Positions 31,924 through 38,837 of a stretch of DNA of 64,000 bases are shown here, piece after piece (the first letter of the stretch is position 1; the number at the start of each line of letters is the position of its first letter). The stretch lies in assembly GCA_035772405.1 (NCBI GenBank), contig JAYKKM010000001.1:186001-250000 (forward strand), given 5' to 3'. Under the pieces are notes generated by a model. It was not told the DNA's origin, did not search any database, and saw only the letters and a program-made list of their open reading frames with translations. The stretch is from Chrysogorgia sp. JL179-B06. Taxonomy: Eukaryota; Cnidaria; Anthozoa; Scleralcyonacea; Chrysogorgiidae. The translations under genes were made by a program, and so were the position numbers.

Positions 31924-32487
31924 TTACACTACACTTTTTTTCTTAGCCCACTCATTGTAATAAATATCGCCACTTTCACACCATCCCAGCTTTGGGTACA
32001 CCACCCCAAACAAATTGTTGTCGAACTTGTCTTTCACCTCTCCGTCTTTAAGGTCAAGCACCTTCTTGAGTGTCTCGAGTTGTCTTCTATGACACAACCT
32101 AATAATGTAGTATCCATATCTGCTAACATTTCTACCCTTGATCAAATTGCATGAGTGCAACACATTGACAACTTTCAGGAAGTCCCCTTTTATCAACTCA
32201 AGGTGCTCACCCTTCACAACATTCCGTAGTCTCCTCCCCATCCACCAAGACCGTTTGTGAACGCTTTTTAGTCGCGTGAGTCTCATGTCGCTGTAACTCT
32301 GAGTGTAACCCCATTCGATGTCACCACACTTTGGACACGCGTACCCACCGCAGTCACTTAGATGTTTCACGACGTCACAATCCGAGCAGTAGTAAATTCT
32401 GAAGGTGTCTCCACACTCAATTTGCGTCTCGCTCGCGATCTCGTCAATTGTCAAGCCATAACTCATCTGCCTCATAAGTTTGTCCAT
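31924..32487 (-). CDS. Zinc-ribbon protein of unknown function (187 aa)
   Basis: A four-Cys zinc ribbon is visible at residues 34-54 (CSDC, then CPKC, with an extra Cys and a Gly-Gly between). A basic stretch (RLKSVHKRSWWMGRRLRN) follows, then a mixed alpha/beta C-terminal part (YGYYIIRLCHRRQLETLKKV). Zinc-ribbon transcription factors occur in large DNA viruses, so a late-gene transcription role is possible but unproven. It sits 10 bp from its downstream neighbour and is probably co-transcribed with POLB. Confidence 0.65.
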   Translation of the reverse strand: MDKLMRQMSYGLTIDEIASETQIECGDTFRIYYCSDCDVVKHLSDCGGYACPKCGDIEWGYTQSYSDMRLTRLKSVHKRSWWMGRRLRNVVKGEHLELIKGDFLKVVNVLHSCNLIKGRNVSRYGYYIIRLCHRRQLETLKKVLDLKDGEVKDKFDNNLFGVVYPKLGWCESGDIYYNEWAKKKSVV

Positions 32488-32514
32488 CGCTTATACTACT
32501 CCAACATATTTTTT

Positions 32515-32934
32515 TCACCGAACTAGTACCCATACCGCTATTCCACTACCCAAACCTAGCGCGCTAACAAACAATAATTGGTATTCCTTCATTTCCGCAC
32601 TCGGTTGATAGTAATCCGCAATCTTCGGGAGGTCAGTGAACACTCGTCCGCTGTACTGTATGGTCATTACGCTTCTAAGTTCTTCCAACGCGTGGTTTGT
32701 GTCATTGATGTCAGCATTAGCATCAGAGAGCCGTTGTCGTAAACGCTGGATCTTATCTTTCTTAGCGACTTCATTCTCATACCACACTTCTTTCGCACTG
32801 GCTAGCTGTTCCAACGCATGGTTGTGTCTTTTCATCTCAGCTTCATAACCCGAGTGATTAAACTTTGAAAACATAAAGCCAGCGCCTGCAAAAGCTACTG
32901 CATTAAAAATCCCTCCAGCCACAACACTCGCCAT
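32515..32934 (-). CDS. Coiled-coil protein with N- and C-terminal membrane segments (139 aa)
   Basis: Gly/Ala-rich hydrophobic N-terminus (VVAGGIFNAVAFAGAGFMFS), a long charged coiled coil at about 30-95 (HNHALEQLASAKEVWYENEV, QRLRQRLSDANADIND), and a hydrophobic C-terminus (LLFVSALGLGSGIAVWVLV). I recognise this architecture as a recurrent accessory protein of animal Polintons and adintoviruses, but its function is unknown. Membrane remodelling, or an internal virion role, is a guess from its shape. Confidence 0.7.
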   Translation of the reverse strand: MASVVAGGIFNAVAFAGAGFMFSKFNHSGYEAEMKRHNHALEQLASAKEVWYENEVAKKDKIQRLRQRLSDANADINDTNHALEELRSVMTIQYSGRVFTDLPKIADYYQPSAEMKEYQLLFVSALGLGSGIAVWVLVR

Positions 32935-32938
32935 TAAC

Positions 32939-33175
32939 TTACATTGATTTGAATGGATCTGTCGGTATCCACTTTTTCGATTGCATCCATTTTACTAACA
33001 GCGTTCCTGCACCAACAGCTGCAGCGAGTTTCACTGTGCCTTTCACAGTCTCTGGTGTTCCCAATGGTTCCCCCAAAGCCTTTTTAGAAATCATACTCAC
33101 TGCCACAGCACCAGTCGTGACAAGTAGCGCATCGTACAGTTCGTTCATAAGTTCTTTTCGATCGATCGCGGACAT
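32939..33175 (-). CDS. Small two-helix membrane protein (78 aa)
   Basis: The ATG at 33175 (TATATATGTCC context) is preferred to the longer frame, which has no ATG. Two hydrophobic helices are visible (LLVTTGAVAVSMISKKALG and LAAAVGAGTLLVKWM), followed by a basic/Pro tail (KKWIPTDPF). It sits 4 bp from the coiled-coil membrane protein. This pair recurs in related elements, suggesting they act together at a membrane or inside the virion (inference). Confidence 0.65.
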   Translation of the reverse strand: MSAIDRKELMNELYDALLVTTGAVAVSMISKKALGEPLGTPETVKGTVKLAAAVGAGTLLVKWMQSKKWIPTDPFKSM

Positions 33176-33198
33176 ATATACATTGTCGTGTGTTTTGT

Positions 33199-33543
33199 TC
33201 AAGAATCAAATGTGTCTAACGCTGGACGACAAGTTCTACGATTTTCTGACGCGCTAACCACAGTGCTCACAGGTTCCAGTTGTGTCTCTTTTTCATTGCT
33301 AATTGTGTACCACAATGAAGCAGCGGTAATGATAACACCAAGTGTTCCAACAATGTAACCATAGCTCCACTCACTACCCTGTTCTTCGTTGACTATCATT
33401 TCACGCATTTTCTTTTCTTTCGCAGCTTTCGATATCTCGGCCAATTTTTTACCAGCAGCGACGCGCTTTGGGTCCTTCACCTTAACACTTTTCACATCAG
33501 CCGTGATCTTCGCTTCAACAGCCGTCTGTGAGTCTTCAACCAT
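33199..33543 (-). CDS. Basic protein with single membrane segment (114 aa)
   Basis: First gene of the leftward block. A lysine-rich segment (KVKDPKRVAAGKKLAEISKA) precedes one transmembrane helix (YGYIVGTLGVIITAASLWYT) and a Ser/Arg-rich tail. The basic plus hydrophobic layout recalls the small DNA-binding, membrane-active core proteins of adenovirus relatives, but no homology can be claimed by eye. A divergent promoter region lies immediately upstream. Confidence 0.6.
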   Translation of the reverse strand: MVEDSQTAVEAKITADVKSVKVKDPKRVAAGKKLAEISKAAKEKKMREMIVNEEQGSEWSYGYIVGTLGVIITAASLWYTISNEKETQLEPVSTVVSASENRRTCRPALDTFDS

Positions 33544-33675
33544 CTAATACACTATCACGTGTTATCTTACTCACAGTTGGCCTCACAGGTGTCTCACAGT
33601 TGACCTCACAGGTATCTCACAGTTCCAGACCAAACGCGTTAAAAAAATTAGGATTTTTTCTGAGAGTATAACATA
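33544..33675. promoter_or_regulatory. Divergent promoter region with CTCACAG repeats
   Basis: The 132-bp gap separates leftward and rightward gene blocks. It contains repeated CTCACAGTTG(A/G)CCTCACAGG, with five CTCACAG/CCTCACAG cores, then GCGTTAAAAAAATTAGG and TATAACATAATG at the rightward start. Being the only sizeable spacer between head-to-head genes here, it is a good candidate for a shared early promoter or enhancer. Inferred. Confidence 0.55.
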
Positions 33676-34446
33676 ATGACCCAAGTCCAAGACATCGCAG
33701 AAGAGATGACTCAAGACCAAGCCCGCCAAGAAGAGGAGATCGACGCAATTCGGAGAGTGTCCTTTGTCGATGCGTCTACCTCACAAGGCGCCTCTGGACC
33801 CAACGTCTTAAAAGGGTACTCGCAAGTCTTCAAGTTGTGCGACCCTGATCGTAGAAACGAAGAGGTGTCAAGACAATTTGGTACCCAGATTCTCTCTACA
33901 AAGTTCGCTCATGAGGCTTGGGTCGAGCTTGATGAAGTTAGAGCCAACAGAATGGTTAACAAGCTAGCCAAGATGATCCCTGTGTGGTGTTACTCACCAT
34001 TCAAACGTCTTGTGTTAGCGAGTAGTCATTACTTGAGCAACCCTTGCGAGTCCGCCGCTACACTACTCGGTAACTACCTCGAAGTGTTCTTGGCGACCCT
34101 TCTATGGAGACCATGTCCAACCAAACTCAAAGCGTGGCTAGATCTCGCCGCAAACTGTGACGCCAACGTTTGTAGGGTGGGGTGTAATGAAATAGTGGGT
34201 GCGGGCGATATTATGAGTCACATACTCTCAGATATTCACCTAGATTTTGTGCACGGCGGCGCGTCGTACAATTGTTACCCATGCGGTGTGGTCACCAATA
34301 AACCAATGTATCGCTTGAGACATGAGAGCTCGAAGACTCATCTTGAAAACTTAGAGCTTCAGCAGATATTCAACAACGAGCAACAGTTGCCGCAAGAGGG
34401 GAGAGCATTTCTCTGGAGGTATAGTAACCATGAAGAAAGTCGGTAA
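33676..34446 (+). CDS. Hypothetical cysteine-containing Polinton protein (256 aa)
   Basis: Acidic N-terminus (DIAEEMTQDQARQEEEIDAI), then a globular part with many Cys (PVWCYSPFKRL, SNPCESAATLLGNYLEVFL, CDANVCRVGCNE, NCYPCGV). No membrane segment. I find no convincing protease triad of the adenain type, although Cys and His residues are plentiful. It overlaps the thymidine kinase start by 17 bp, so the two are likely translated from one transcript and perhaps act in the same step. Function unknown. Confidence 0.65.
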   Translation: MTQVQDIAEEMTQDQARQEEEIDAIRRVSFVDASTSQGASGPNVLKGYSQVFKLCDPDRRNEEVSRQFGTQILSTKFAHEAWVELDEVRANRMVNKLAKMIPVWCYSPFKRLVLASSHYLSNPCESAATLLGNYLEVFLATLLWRPCPTKLKAWLDLAANCDANVCRVGCNEIVGAGDIMSHILSDIHLDFVHGGASYNCYPCGVVTNKPMYRLRHESSKTHLENLELQQIFNNEQQLPQEGRAFLWRYSNHEESR

Positions 34447-35002
34447 ACTAGAAATCGTGATTGGTCCCATGTTTGCAGGAAAAACAACAGAGACTCTTCG
34501 CAGGTTAGTCACGTTAAGTAAGTCAGGGCTCAAAGTCCTTTACATGAACAACACAGGTGACACTAGGCGAACTGACCACGCGTTCTCCACACATCGTCAG
34601 ACCATTGTTGTTGGATCAGACAGTTTACCTGCGAAGTTAATCACCAACCTTCCGAGTTCTTCCGAGATAGCTGATTACGACGTCATCGGAATTGATGAAG
34701 GCCATTGGTACTCTGGGTTACTCCCAATTACCCGTGAATACATTAAAGCTGGCATTCACGTCATTATTTGTGGTCTCATAACAACAGAGCATTTAAAAAG
34801 ACTTGGTGAACTCGACACACTGTTCCCAATGGCAGACGACATCACATTTCTAAAAGCGTATTGCGCCGTTTGTCGTGACACTTACGGAACAACTGTTGAA
34901 GCGCCATTCAATTGGAGATACAACCCAGGACCATCATTCGTTGGTGGTGCTGAGCAATATCGCGCAGTGTGCAGACGTCATCATCCTTCCACACAAAATT
35001 AA
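34430..35002 (+). CDS. TK: Thymidine kinase, type II (TK1-like)
   Basis: 190 residues with every hallmark: P-loop 12-19 (GPMFAGKT), catalytic Glu90 in GIDEGHWY, the segment GLITTEHLKRLGELDTLFPM, and the zinc lasso C145-x2-C148 ... C181-x2-H184 with the thymidine-binding loop FVGGAEQYRAVC. It phosphorylates deoxythymidine, raising dTTP supply for viral-type DNA synthesis in resting cells. It has no introns and is embedded in the element, so it is part of the Polinton cargo and was probably captured from a large DNA virus or a host transcript. TK is not in the core Polinton set. All active-site residues are present. Confidence 0.95.
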   Translation: MKKVGKLEIVIGPMFAGKTTETLRRLVTLSKSGLKVLYMNNTGDTRRTDHAFSTHRQTIVVGSDSLPAKLITNLPSSSEIADYDVIGIDEGHWYSGLLPITREYIKAGIHVIICGLITTEHLKRLGELDTLFPMADDITFLKAYCAVCRDTYGTTVEAPFNWRYNPGPSFVGGAEQYRAVCRRHHPSTQN

Positions 35003-35048
35003 GGGTGTTCTCGGATACCCCACTTTTTTAAATTTAGACATTGGTCAC

Positions 35049-35297
35049 ATGAAGCGTCCAATGTCTCATAGAAACATTTTTTCACACAGTGGTCAGAAGG
35101 TTCGTGAAATAAAGAGAGAAAGTTTCGCAGATATTTTTCACCAAGTTAAAAACGTCTTTAAAAATGCTAGAGCAGTTGTCGCTTCAAACGTCGTCTCAAC
35201 AACGAGAACGAGCGCTAATTCGACTCATTACTCGCTGTCTAAAAAGTCTCTTTACAATAGCGTCTCTCATGGTTACTCAACGCTGATTTATTTTTAA
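35049..35297 (+). CDS. Possible small basic ORF after TK
   Basis: An 82-codon frame from ATG 35049, rich in Lys/Arg/Ser (HSGQKVREIKRESFADIFHQ), fills the otherwise empty gap between TK and the Bro-N gene. Its last 59 bases overlap the opposite-strand Bro-N gene. No motif. It may be noise. Confidence 0.25.
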   Translation: MKRPMSHRNIFSHSGQKVREIKRESFADIFHQVKNVFKNARAVVASNVVSTTRTSANSTHYSLSKKSLYNSVSHGYSTLIYF

Positions 35298-36000
35298 ATT
35301 TACGAAAACACTGAGAGCACTGAAACCCAACGTCAAAGAGATATTTTATCACTGTGGTAATAGCGTCGTCGTACGAGTCGCACAAGAGTGTTAGATAACC
35401 AGCGGATTTATATCTGAGCAACAGAGACTCCTGCTCTTTGGATGTCTTGCCTGTACCACCTGGATTCTTGAACTCAATCACGAGCCCGCTGTGCTGTCGG
35501 TTTGCATTGGCAATAATCAAGTCAGGCGTTCCACGTTGGTAACCTTTTTTCCACGAATTTATTCTTTTACTCGAGGTGTCTTGATTCTCACCACAAGCGG
35601 CTATCAAAATAGCTTCTGGATAATATTTCCTAAGAAAACCGACGACTTTCGTGTGGAGATCGAACTCGGTGATCATTTTAAACTGATTGTGTTTGAGACC
35701 AACGTCAGCTAAACCCCTTCTAACGCTTGGTAAGACTTCTGAGTGCACCCACCTTCCGAAGTGTCTCGCACGCTCCATTTTACTCGAGAACACCAACGAG
35801 TAGACCCCAAGTTCGTTGATAAACGAGGCCTGTTCCACCTTCATTTTACAATCAGGTTCGACGTGGTCGTTGACTGCATCTTTTGGTCTAGCATAACCTA
35901 GAGCGCTCGCGACTTCTTTCGCTTTGAACCATATTTCACCGTTGTGATTAACCGTCGTGATTTGGTGACCATCGAATAATCGCACTGAGTTGGTTGCCAT
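35239..36000 (-). CDS. Bro-N / VRR-NUC-like nuclease / zinc-finger fusion protein
   Basis: The ATG at 36000 (TATAGTAATGG) is preferred to one 33 bp upstream; 253 residues. Residues 6-97 form a Bro-N DNA-binding domain (HNGEIWFKAKEVASALGY, FGRWVHSEVLPSVRRG). About 115-222 looks like a PD-(D/E)XK nuclease of VRR-NUC type: RGTPDLII (D160), GLVIEFKNPGGTGKTSKEQ (E176, K178, Q190), then LTLLCDSYDDAITTVIKYL. Residues 228-249 are a C2HC finger (CSQCFRKF...HERRYC). Bro-N proteins are common in large insect DNA viruses; this three-part fusion suggests a sequence-targeted nuclease for resolving or restricting DNA. The function is inferred. Confidence 0.85.
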   Translation of the reverse strand: MATNSVRLFDGHQITTVNHNGEIWFKAKEVASALGYARPKDAVNDHVEPDCKMKVEQASFINELGVYSLVFSSKMERARHFGRWVHSEVLPSVRRGLADVGLKHNQFKMITEFDLHTKVVGFLRKYYPEAILIAACGENQDTSSKRINSWKKGYQRGTPDLIIANANRQHSGLVIEFKNPGGTGKTSKEQESLLLRYKSAGYLTLLCDSYDDAITTVIKYLFDVGFQCSQCFRKFKNKSALSNHERRYCKETF

Positions 36001-36022
36001 TACTATAGCCTCGCAAAAAAAA

Positions 36023-36163
36023 CTACTCGACATAGGTGTCGGGTTTTTTATAGATCTGGTTTGTTGTGTACCAATGCAGCAGGTGTGTTTTATTAGTCTT
36101 CAGTTTTCTACGTCGTCTGAAAAAGTCTCTAATGTTACGAGCCAGTTTTCTAAGCCAACCCAT
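36023..36163 (-). CDS. Very small basic amphipathic protein (46 aa)
   Basis: The frame opens MGWLRKLARNIRDFFRRRRK: Gly2, an amphipathic helix alternating Trp/Leu/Ile/Phe with Arg/Lys, then more basic residues and a Tyr/Pro tail. It fills the gap between the Bro-N gene and the 68-residue gene in the same direction. A membrane-lytic or DNA-condensing virion peptide, as in adenovirus relatives, would fit its composition. The evidence is shape only. Confidence 0.45.
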   Translation of the reverse strand: MGWLRKLARNIRDFFRRRRKLKTNKTHLLHWYTTNQIYKKPDTYVE

Positions 36164-36171
36164 TACATAAC

Positions 36172-36378
36172 TTAAGTCACGTCTCCCACCACCCCCACAG
36201 TGTCTGACTCTGGTAACATAATAGGTTCGCCGTAAGTCTTTTTAGACCTCATACCAATCTCAGCGTGGAGCTCGAGAGTTACGTCGCCGCGACCAAATGA
36301 TCCACCAGCTTTGAACATGTGGTCAGTCGTCTTATTTATCTTATATATTTCACGGGGTCTCGAAATACATGCTCCCAT
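36172..36378 (-). CDS. Small protein with N-myristoylation motif (68 aa)
   Basis: Starts MGACISRPRE: Gly2, Cys4 and Ser6 fit N-myristoylation with nearby palmitoylation, as in membrane-anchored viral proteins. The rest is a short Gly/Val-rich soluble segment (FGRGDVTLELHAEIG). It starts at the base next to the stop of the upstream fibre-like gene, so the two are co-transcribed. Unknown function. Confidence 0.5.
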   Translation of the reverse strand: MGACISRPREIYKINKTTDHMFKAGGSFGRGDVTLELHAEIGMRSKKTYGEPIMLPESDTVGVVGDVT

Positions 36379-37329
36379 TTACTTTACACCATATTCCTTC
36401 ATCATTTTTCCACCCATGATTATGATGTCTCGGTTCGTCATGTAGCCACTCACAATTTTCACACCGTAGAATTCTATCAACGATGGGTACGCATAAGGTG
36501 CGAGTGGTATTCTTGGTCGATGTATTCCAAAAATTGTTCCGTAGGGTGTGCCTATCTTTTTCATATTTGCTACGAAGTCTGAGTCGGCTGACTTGACGTT
36601 GTTGACCCTGACGTGTGAATTGTCCATTTGCCAATGTATTGATATCATATGCATTTTTGTGAGGTCGACGCCACTTGGAATAGTGCATATGCTCTCCATC
36701 GCTGGGATGCTACCACCATACGCGAGTCCATTAGTCATACCAGTCTTGTACCCTATGAACTTATCCCACTGACCGTCGTCGTTTGATATAATTGTCTCCC
36801 AATTTGATCCAGCGGTGCGAGTAGGTAACCTCACCACAACAAAAATAGAGAGATCACACCATTGCATACTGGGGCAATTAAAATGAAGACCTGACTCAAG
36901 TGGGAGTGGTGTTAACACAGGGGATAGAAAACTTTGGCTTACACTGCTGATGCCAACAATAGGACCATAAGCTGGGTTGTTTTGCACTAATTTGCTTGTT
37001 TCACCAATGGCTTTCACTTTGTTTGAACCATTGGTGTGAAATTCCACATTTTTCAAGGCGTGTGCGCTAACGTTGAAGTCGAGCACAACATTGTAGGACT
37101 GACTCTTGAGGAAACCTGATAGTAATTGCTCTAGAGTTCTTTTATTGGTAGCGTCTGAGTCATCAACTGGGTCTGCTACGTTTTTTATCGCTGAGCCCTG
37201 CATGTCTATTATTCCAGACATCCTTCCACCGGTCGCGCTTAATTTAGGATCTTCGTCCAGATGCCTTTTCGTTCTCTTTAGTATTTTATCGTGAGGGTCG
37301 TCAGACTCATACCCATAGTTTAGACTCAT
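36379..37329 (-). CDS. Fibre-like protein: phage-tail-type repeat plus lectin-like C-terminus (316 aa)
   Basis: After a charged start (HDKILKRTKRHLDEDPK), residues about 35-72 carry GGRMSGIIDMQGSAIKNVAD followed by DDSDATNKRTLEQLL, the 'M-G-x-I-x-x-x-D-P..DAxNK' repeat found at the head end of many phage and viral fibres. A beta-rich middle follows, then a C-terminal region (WETIISNDDGQWDKFIGY; AYPSLIEFYGVKIVSG) resembling a concanavalin/LamG-type lectin fold. It is probably the receptor-binding spike of the virion (inference). It is adjacent to the large membrane-anchored gene. Intact. Confidence 0.65.
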   Translation of the reverse strand: MSLNYGYESDDPHDKILKRTKRHLDEDPKLSATGGRMSGIIDMQGSAIKNVADPVDDSDATNKRTLEQLLSGFLKSQSYNVVLDFNVSAHALKNVEFHTNGSNKVKAIGETSKLVQNNPAYGPIVGISSVSQSFLSPVLTPLPLESGLHFNCPSMQWCDLSIFVVVRLPTRTAGSNWETIISNDDGQWDKFIGYKTGMTNGLAYGGSIPAMESICTIPSGVDLTKMHMISIHWQMDNSHVRVNNVKSADSDFVANMKKIGTPYGTIFGIHRPRIPLAPYAYPSLIEFYGVKIVSGYMTNRDIIIMGGKMMKEYGVK

Positions 37330-37331
37330 TA

Positions 37332-38816
37332 CTACTTCAAGGTGTATTTGGTTAGCAGATAACCAGAGACTGCTGAGAACCCTAACACTATCGCCAGCGT
37401 TGTCGTGTCTGACTCACTCGTGACCACTGCTTTTCTCATGGGAAGTGGTGCTGCATTTTCTTGGTAAACTTTTTTAGCCACGAGATTAGTTGACGCCGCC
37501 ACATTTTCTTGGTGAGCTTTTTTCTTCACGGTCGTTGGTACTACTAGGGAGTGAGTCACCACATTCTCTTGGTGGACTTTTTTAGCCGTAATTGTTGGTG
37601 TTGTTGCATTCAAGCGAGTGTTCACCCCAAATCTCATGGACTCTGTGGCAACCTTTAGTAAGTTGTTGTACCCAGCGATTTTATTCTTGAGAATCACCAC
37701 ATTACTCGGCATTAACCATGTACTTGGCGACACTGCAAGATTTTGGACAACGTTGGTGTCTCTAATCGATTTGTTCATGTTGAGAATCCATGTCGACACG
37801 TCATAGTTGATAACACTGTCAGAAAACAACTTGCGGAATTCTTGTTGGGTCTCTAGACTTCCTGCAGAACCACCAACGACTGACACACGTGTTCTCGCTT
37901 GCGCACCAAGTGTGGAGTACACAAAGGACTCTATGCTCTGATTTAGATATTGCAGTCCAATGTTGGTGAAGCCGTCTGACAATCGCGCGACGTATCGTCT
38001 GTAATCGTTATGGACGTCGTTGAGTGTGAAGACTCTGGATTCGCCTAAAGTGCCATCGCTCAGGACTTTATTCTGGTAATAATGTTTTCTGGGAATCTTG
38101 GAAATCTTGCCATACAATTCAGAAGCGTTGAATTCTCTACTTATTGATTTCATGGTCTCGCCACCCTCCATTCTTCTGAGAAGTCTTCTAATGGTGAAGT
38201 ACAAGTGAAATCTCATCACACTTGTGACCACAGGGTGAACTTCTTGTGACACTGATAAATGTTGCAGTGACACCCCACAACAGAAACTAGCACAATACGT
38301 CGCAAACACAACGCGGTAGTAAGATTCGTTGTCATCCCACTCTGATTTTGTCTTTGACGTGGTGACTCGCAAGACTGGCAGCTTTGACATGAAGTAGTTA
38401 TTTTGGTTAACAAAGACTTTGAAATTATTCACTGGATAATTTAACACATTTTCTGTTGGGTAGCCATCCCAAAGCCCCCAGTGGTTCTTGTGACCTTTTG
38501 GTAGTGGTTGGATAGTTCCACCACCTTGCCATATTATTGGGAACTTACTGTTGTGTAGCCACCTCCACATGCTTTTATCATTTTTGAAGGTTGTGCTGGT
38601 TATGTCTGTGCTGAGGATGTCATTGTTTCTGAAATATATGTCGACACTCATGATTTTACCATCTTGCGAGATATTTGGATAGAACTCAAATTTGCTTAAA
38701 GTGGCGTGAGGGTACTTTTTGATGAGGTCTGCCTTTGCGTCGTGTGCAGCCTTCGATGTGTTAGCCATAGCACGCTTGTAGTACTTTCCATAGTAGTCAT
38801 GAAGGGCTTTCTGCAT
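37332..38816 (-). CDS. Large membrane-anchored protein with KKxxQEN repeats (494 aa)
   Basis: Starts at ATG 38816 behind a TATAATAT box. Residues 1-130 form a distinctive domain (KALHDYYGKYYKRAMANTSK, KSMWRWLHNSKFPIIWQGGG). The middle is helical with a Gly/Ser/Gln segment (VVGGSAGSLETQQEFRKLF). Near the C-terminus three repeats AKKVHQEN, KKKAHQEN and AKKVYQEN are spaced about 20 residues apart, followed by a single transmembrane helix (LAIVLGFSAVSGYLLT). It is one of the longest proteins in the element, so probably structural. I do not recognise the family; it could be a virion membrane protein or a fibre-associated scaffold. Confidence 0.7.
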   Translation of the reverse strand: MQKALHDYYGKYYKRAMANTSKAAHDAKADLIKKYPHATLSKFEFYPNISQDGKIMSVDIYFRNNDILSTDITSTTFKNDKSMWRWLHNSKFPIIWQGGGTIQPLPKGHKNHWGLWDGYPTENVLNYPVNNFKVFVNQNNYFMSKLPVLRVTTSKTKSEWDDNESYYRVVFATYCASFCCGVSLQHLSVSQEVHPVVTSVMRFHLYFTIRRLLRRMEGGETMKSISREFNASELYGKISKIPRKHYYQNKVLSDGTLGESRVFTLNDVHNDYRRYVARLSDGFTNIGLQYLNQSIESFVYSTLGAQARTRVSVVGGSAGSLETQQEFRKLFSDSVINYDVSTWILNMNKSIRDTNVVQNLAVSPSTWLMPSNVVILKNKIAGYNNLLKVATESMRFGVNTRLNATTPTITAKKVHQENVVTHSLVVPTTVKKKAHQENVAASTNLVAKKVYQENAAPLPMRKAVVTSESDTTTLAIVLGFSAVSGYLLTKYTLK

Positions 38817-38837
38817 ATAATATACTGTATGTTATAC

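Noticed and set aside
31924..32487. Possible VLTF3-like late transcription factor
   Set aside because: Only a generic zinc ribbon is visible; the rest does not match convincingly by eye, so no name was given.
33676..34446. Possible adenain-type protease
   Set aside because: Cys and His are present, but I could not place the ordered His-Asp/Glu-Gln-Cys motifs; left as unknown.
38706..38837. Longer N-terminus for the penton-like protein
   Set aside because: It would overlap the divergent 494-residue gene by over 100 bp and adds a Cys/Leu-rich antisense-type segment; ATG 38838 has the TATA-like start context.
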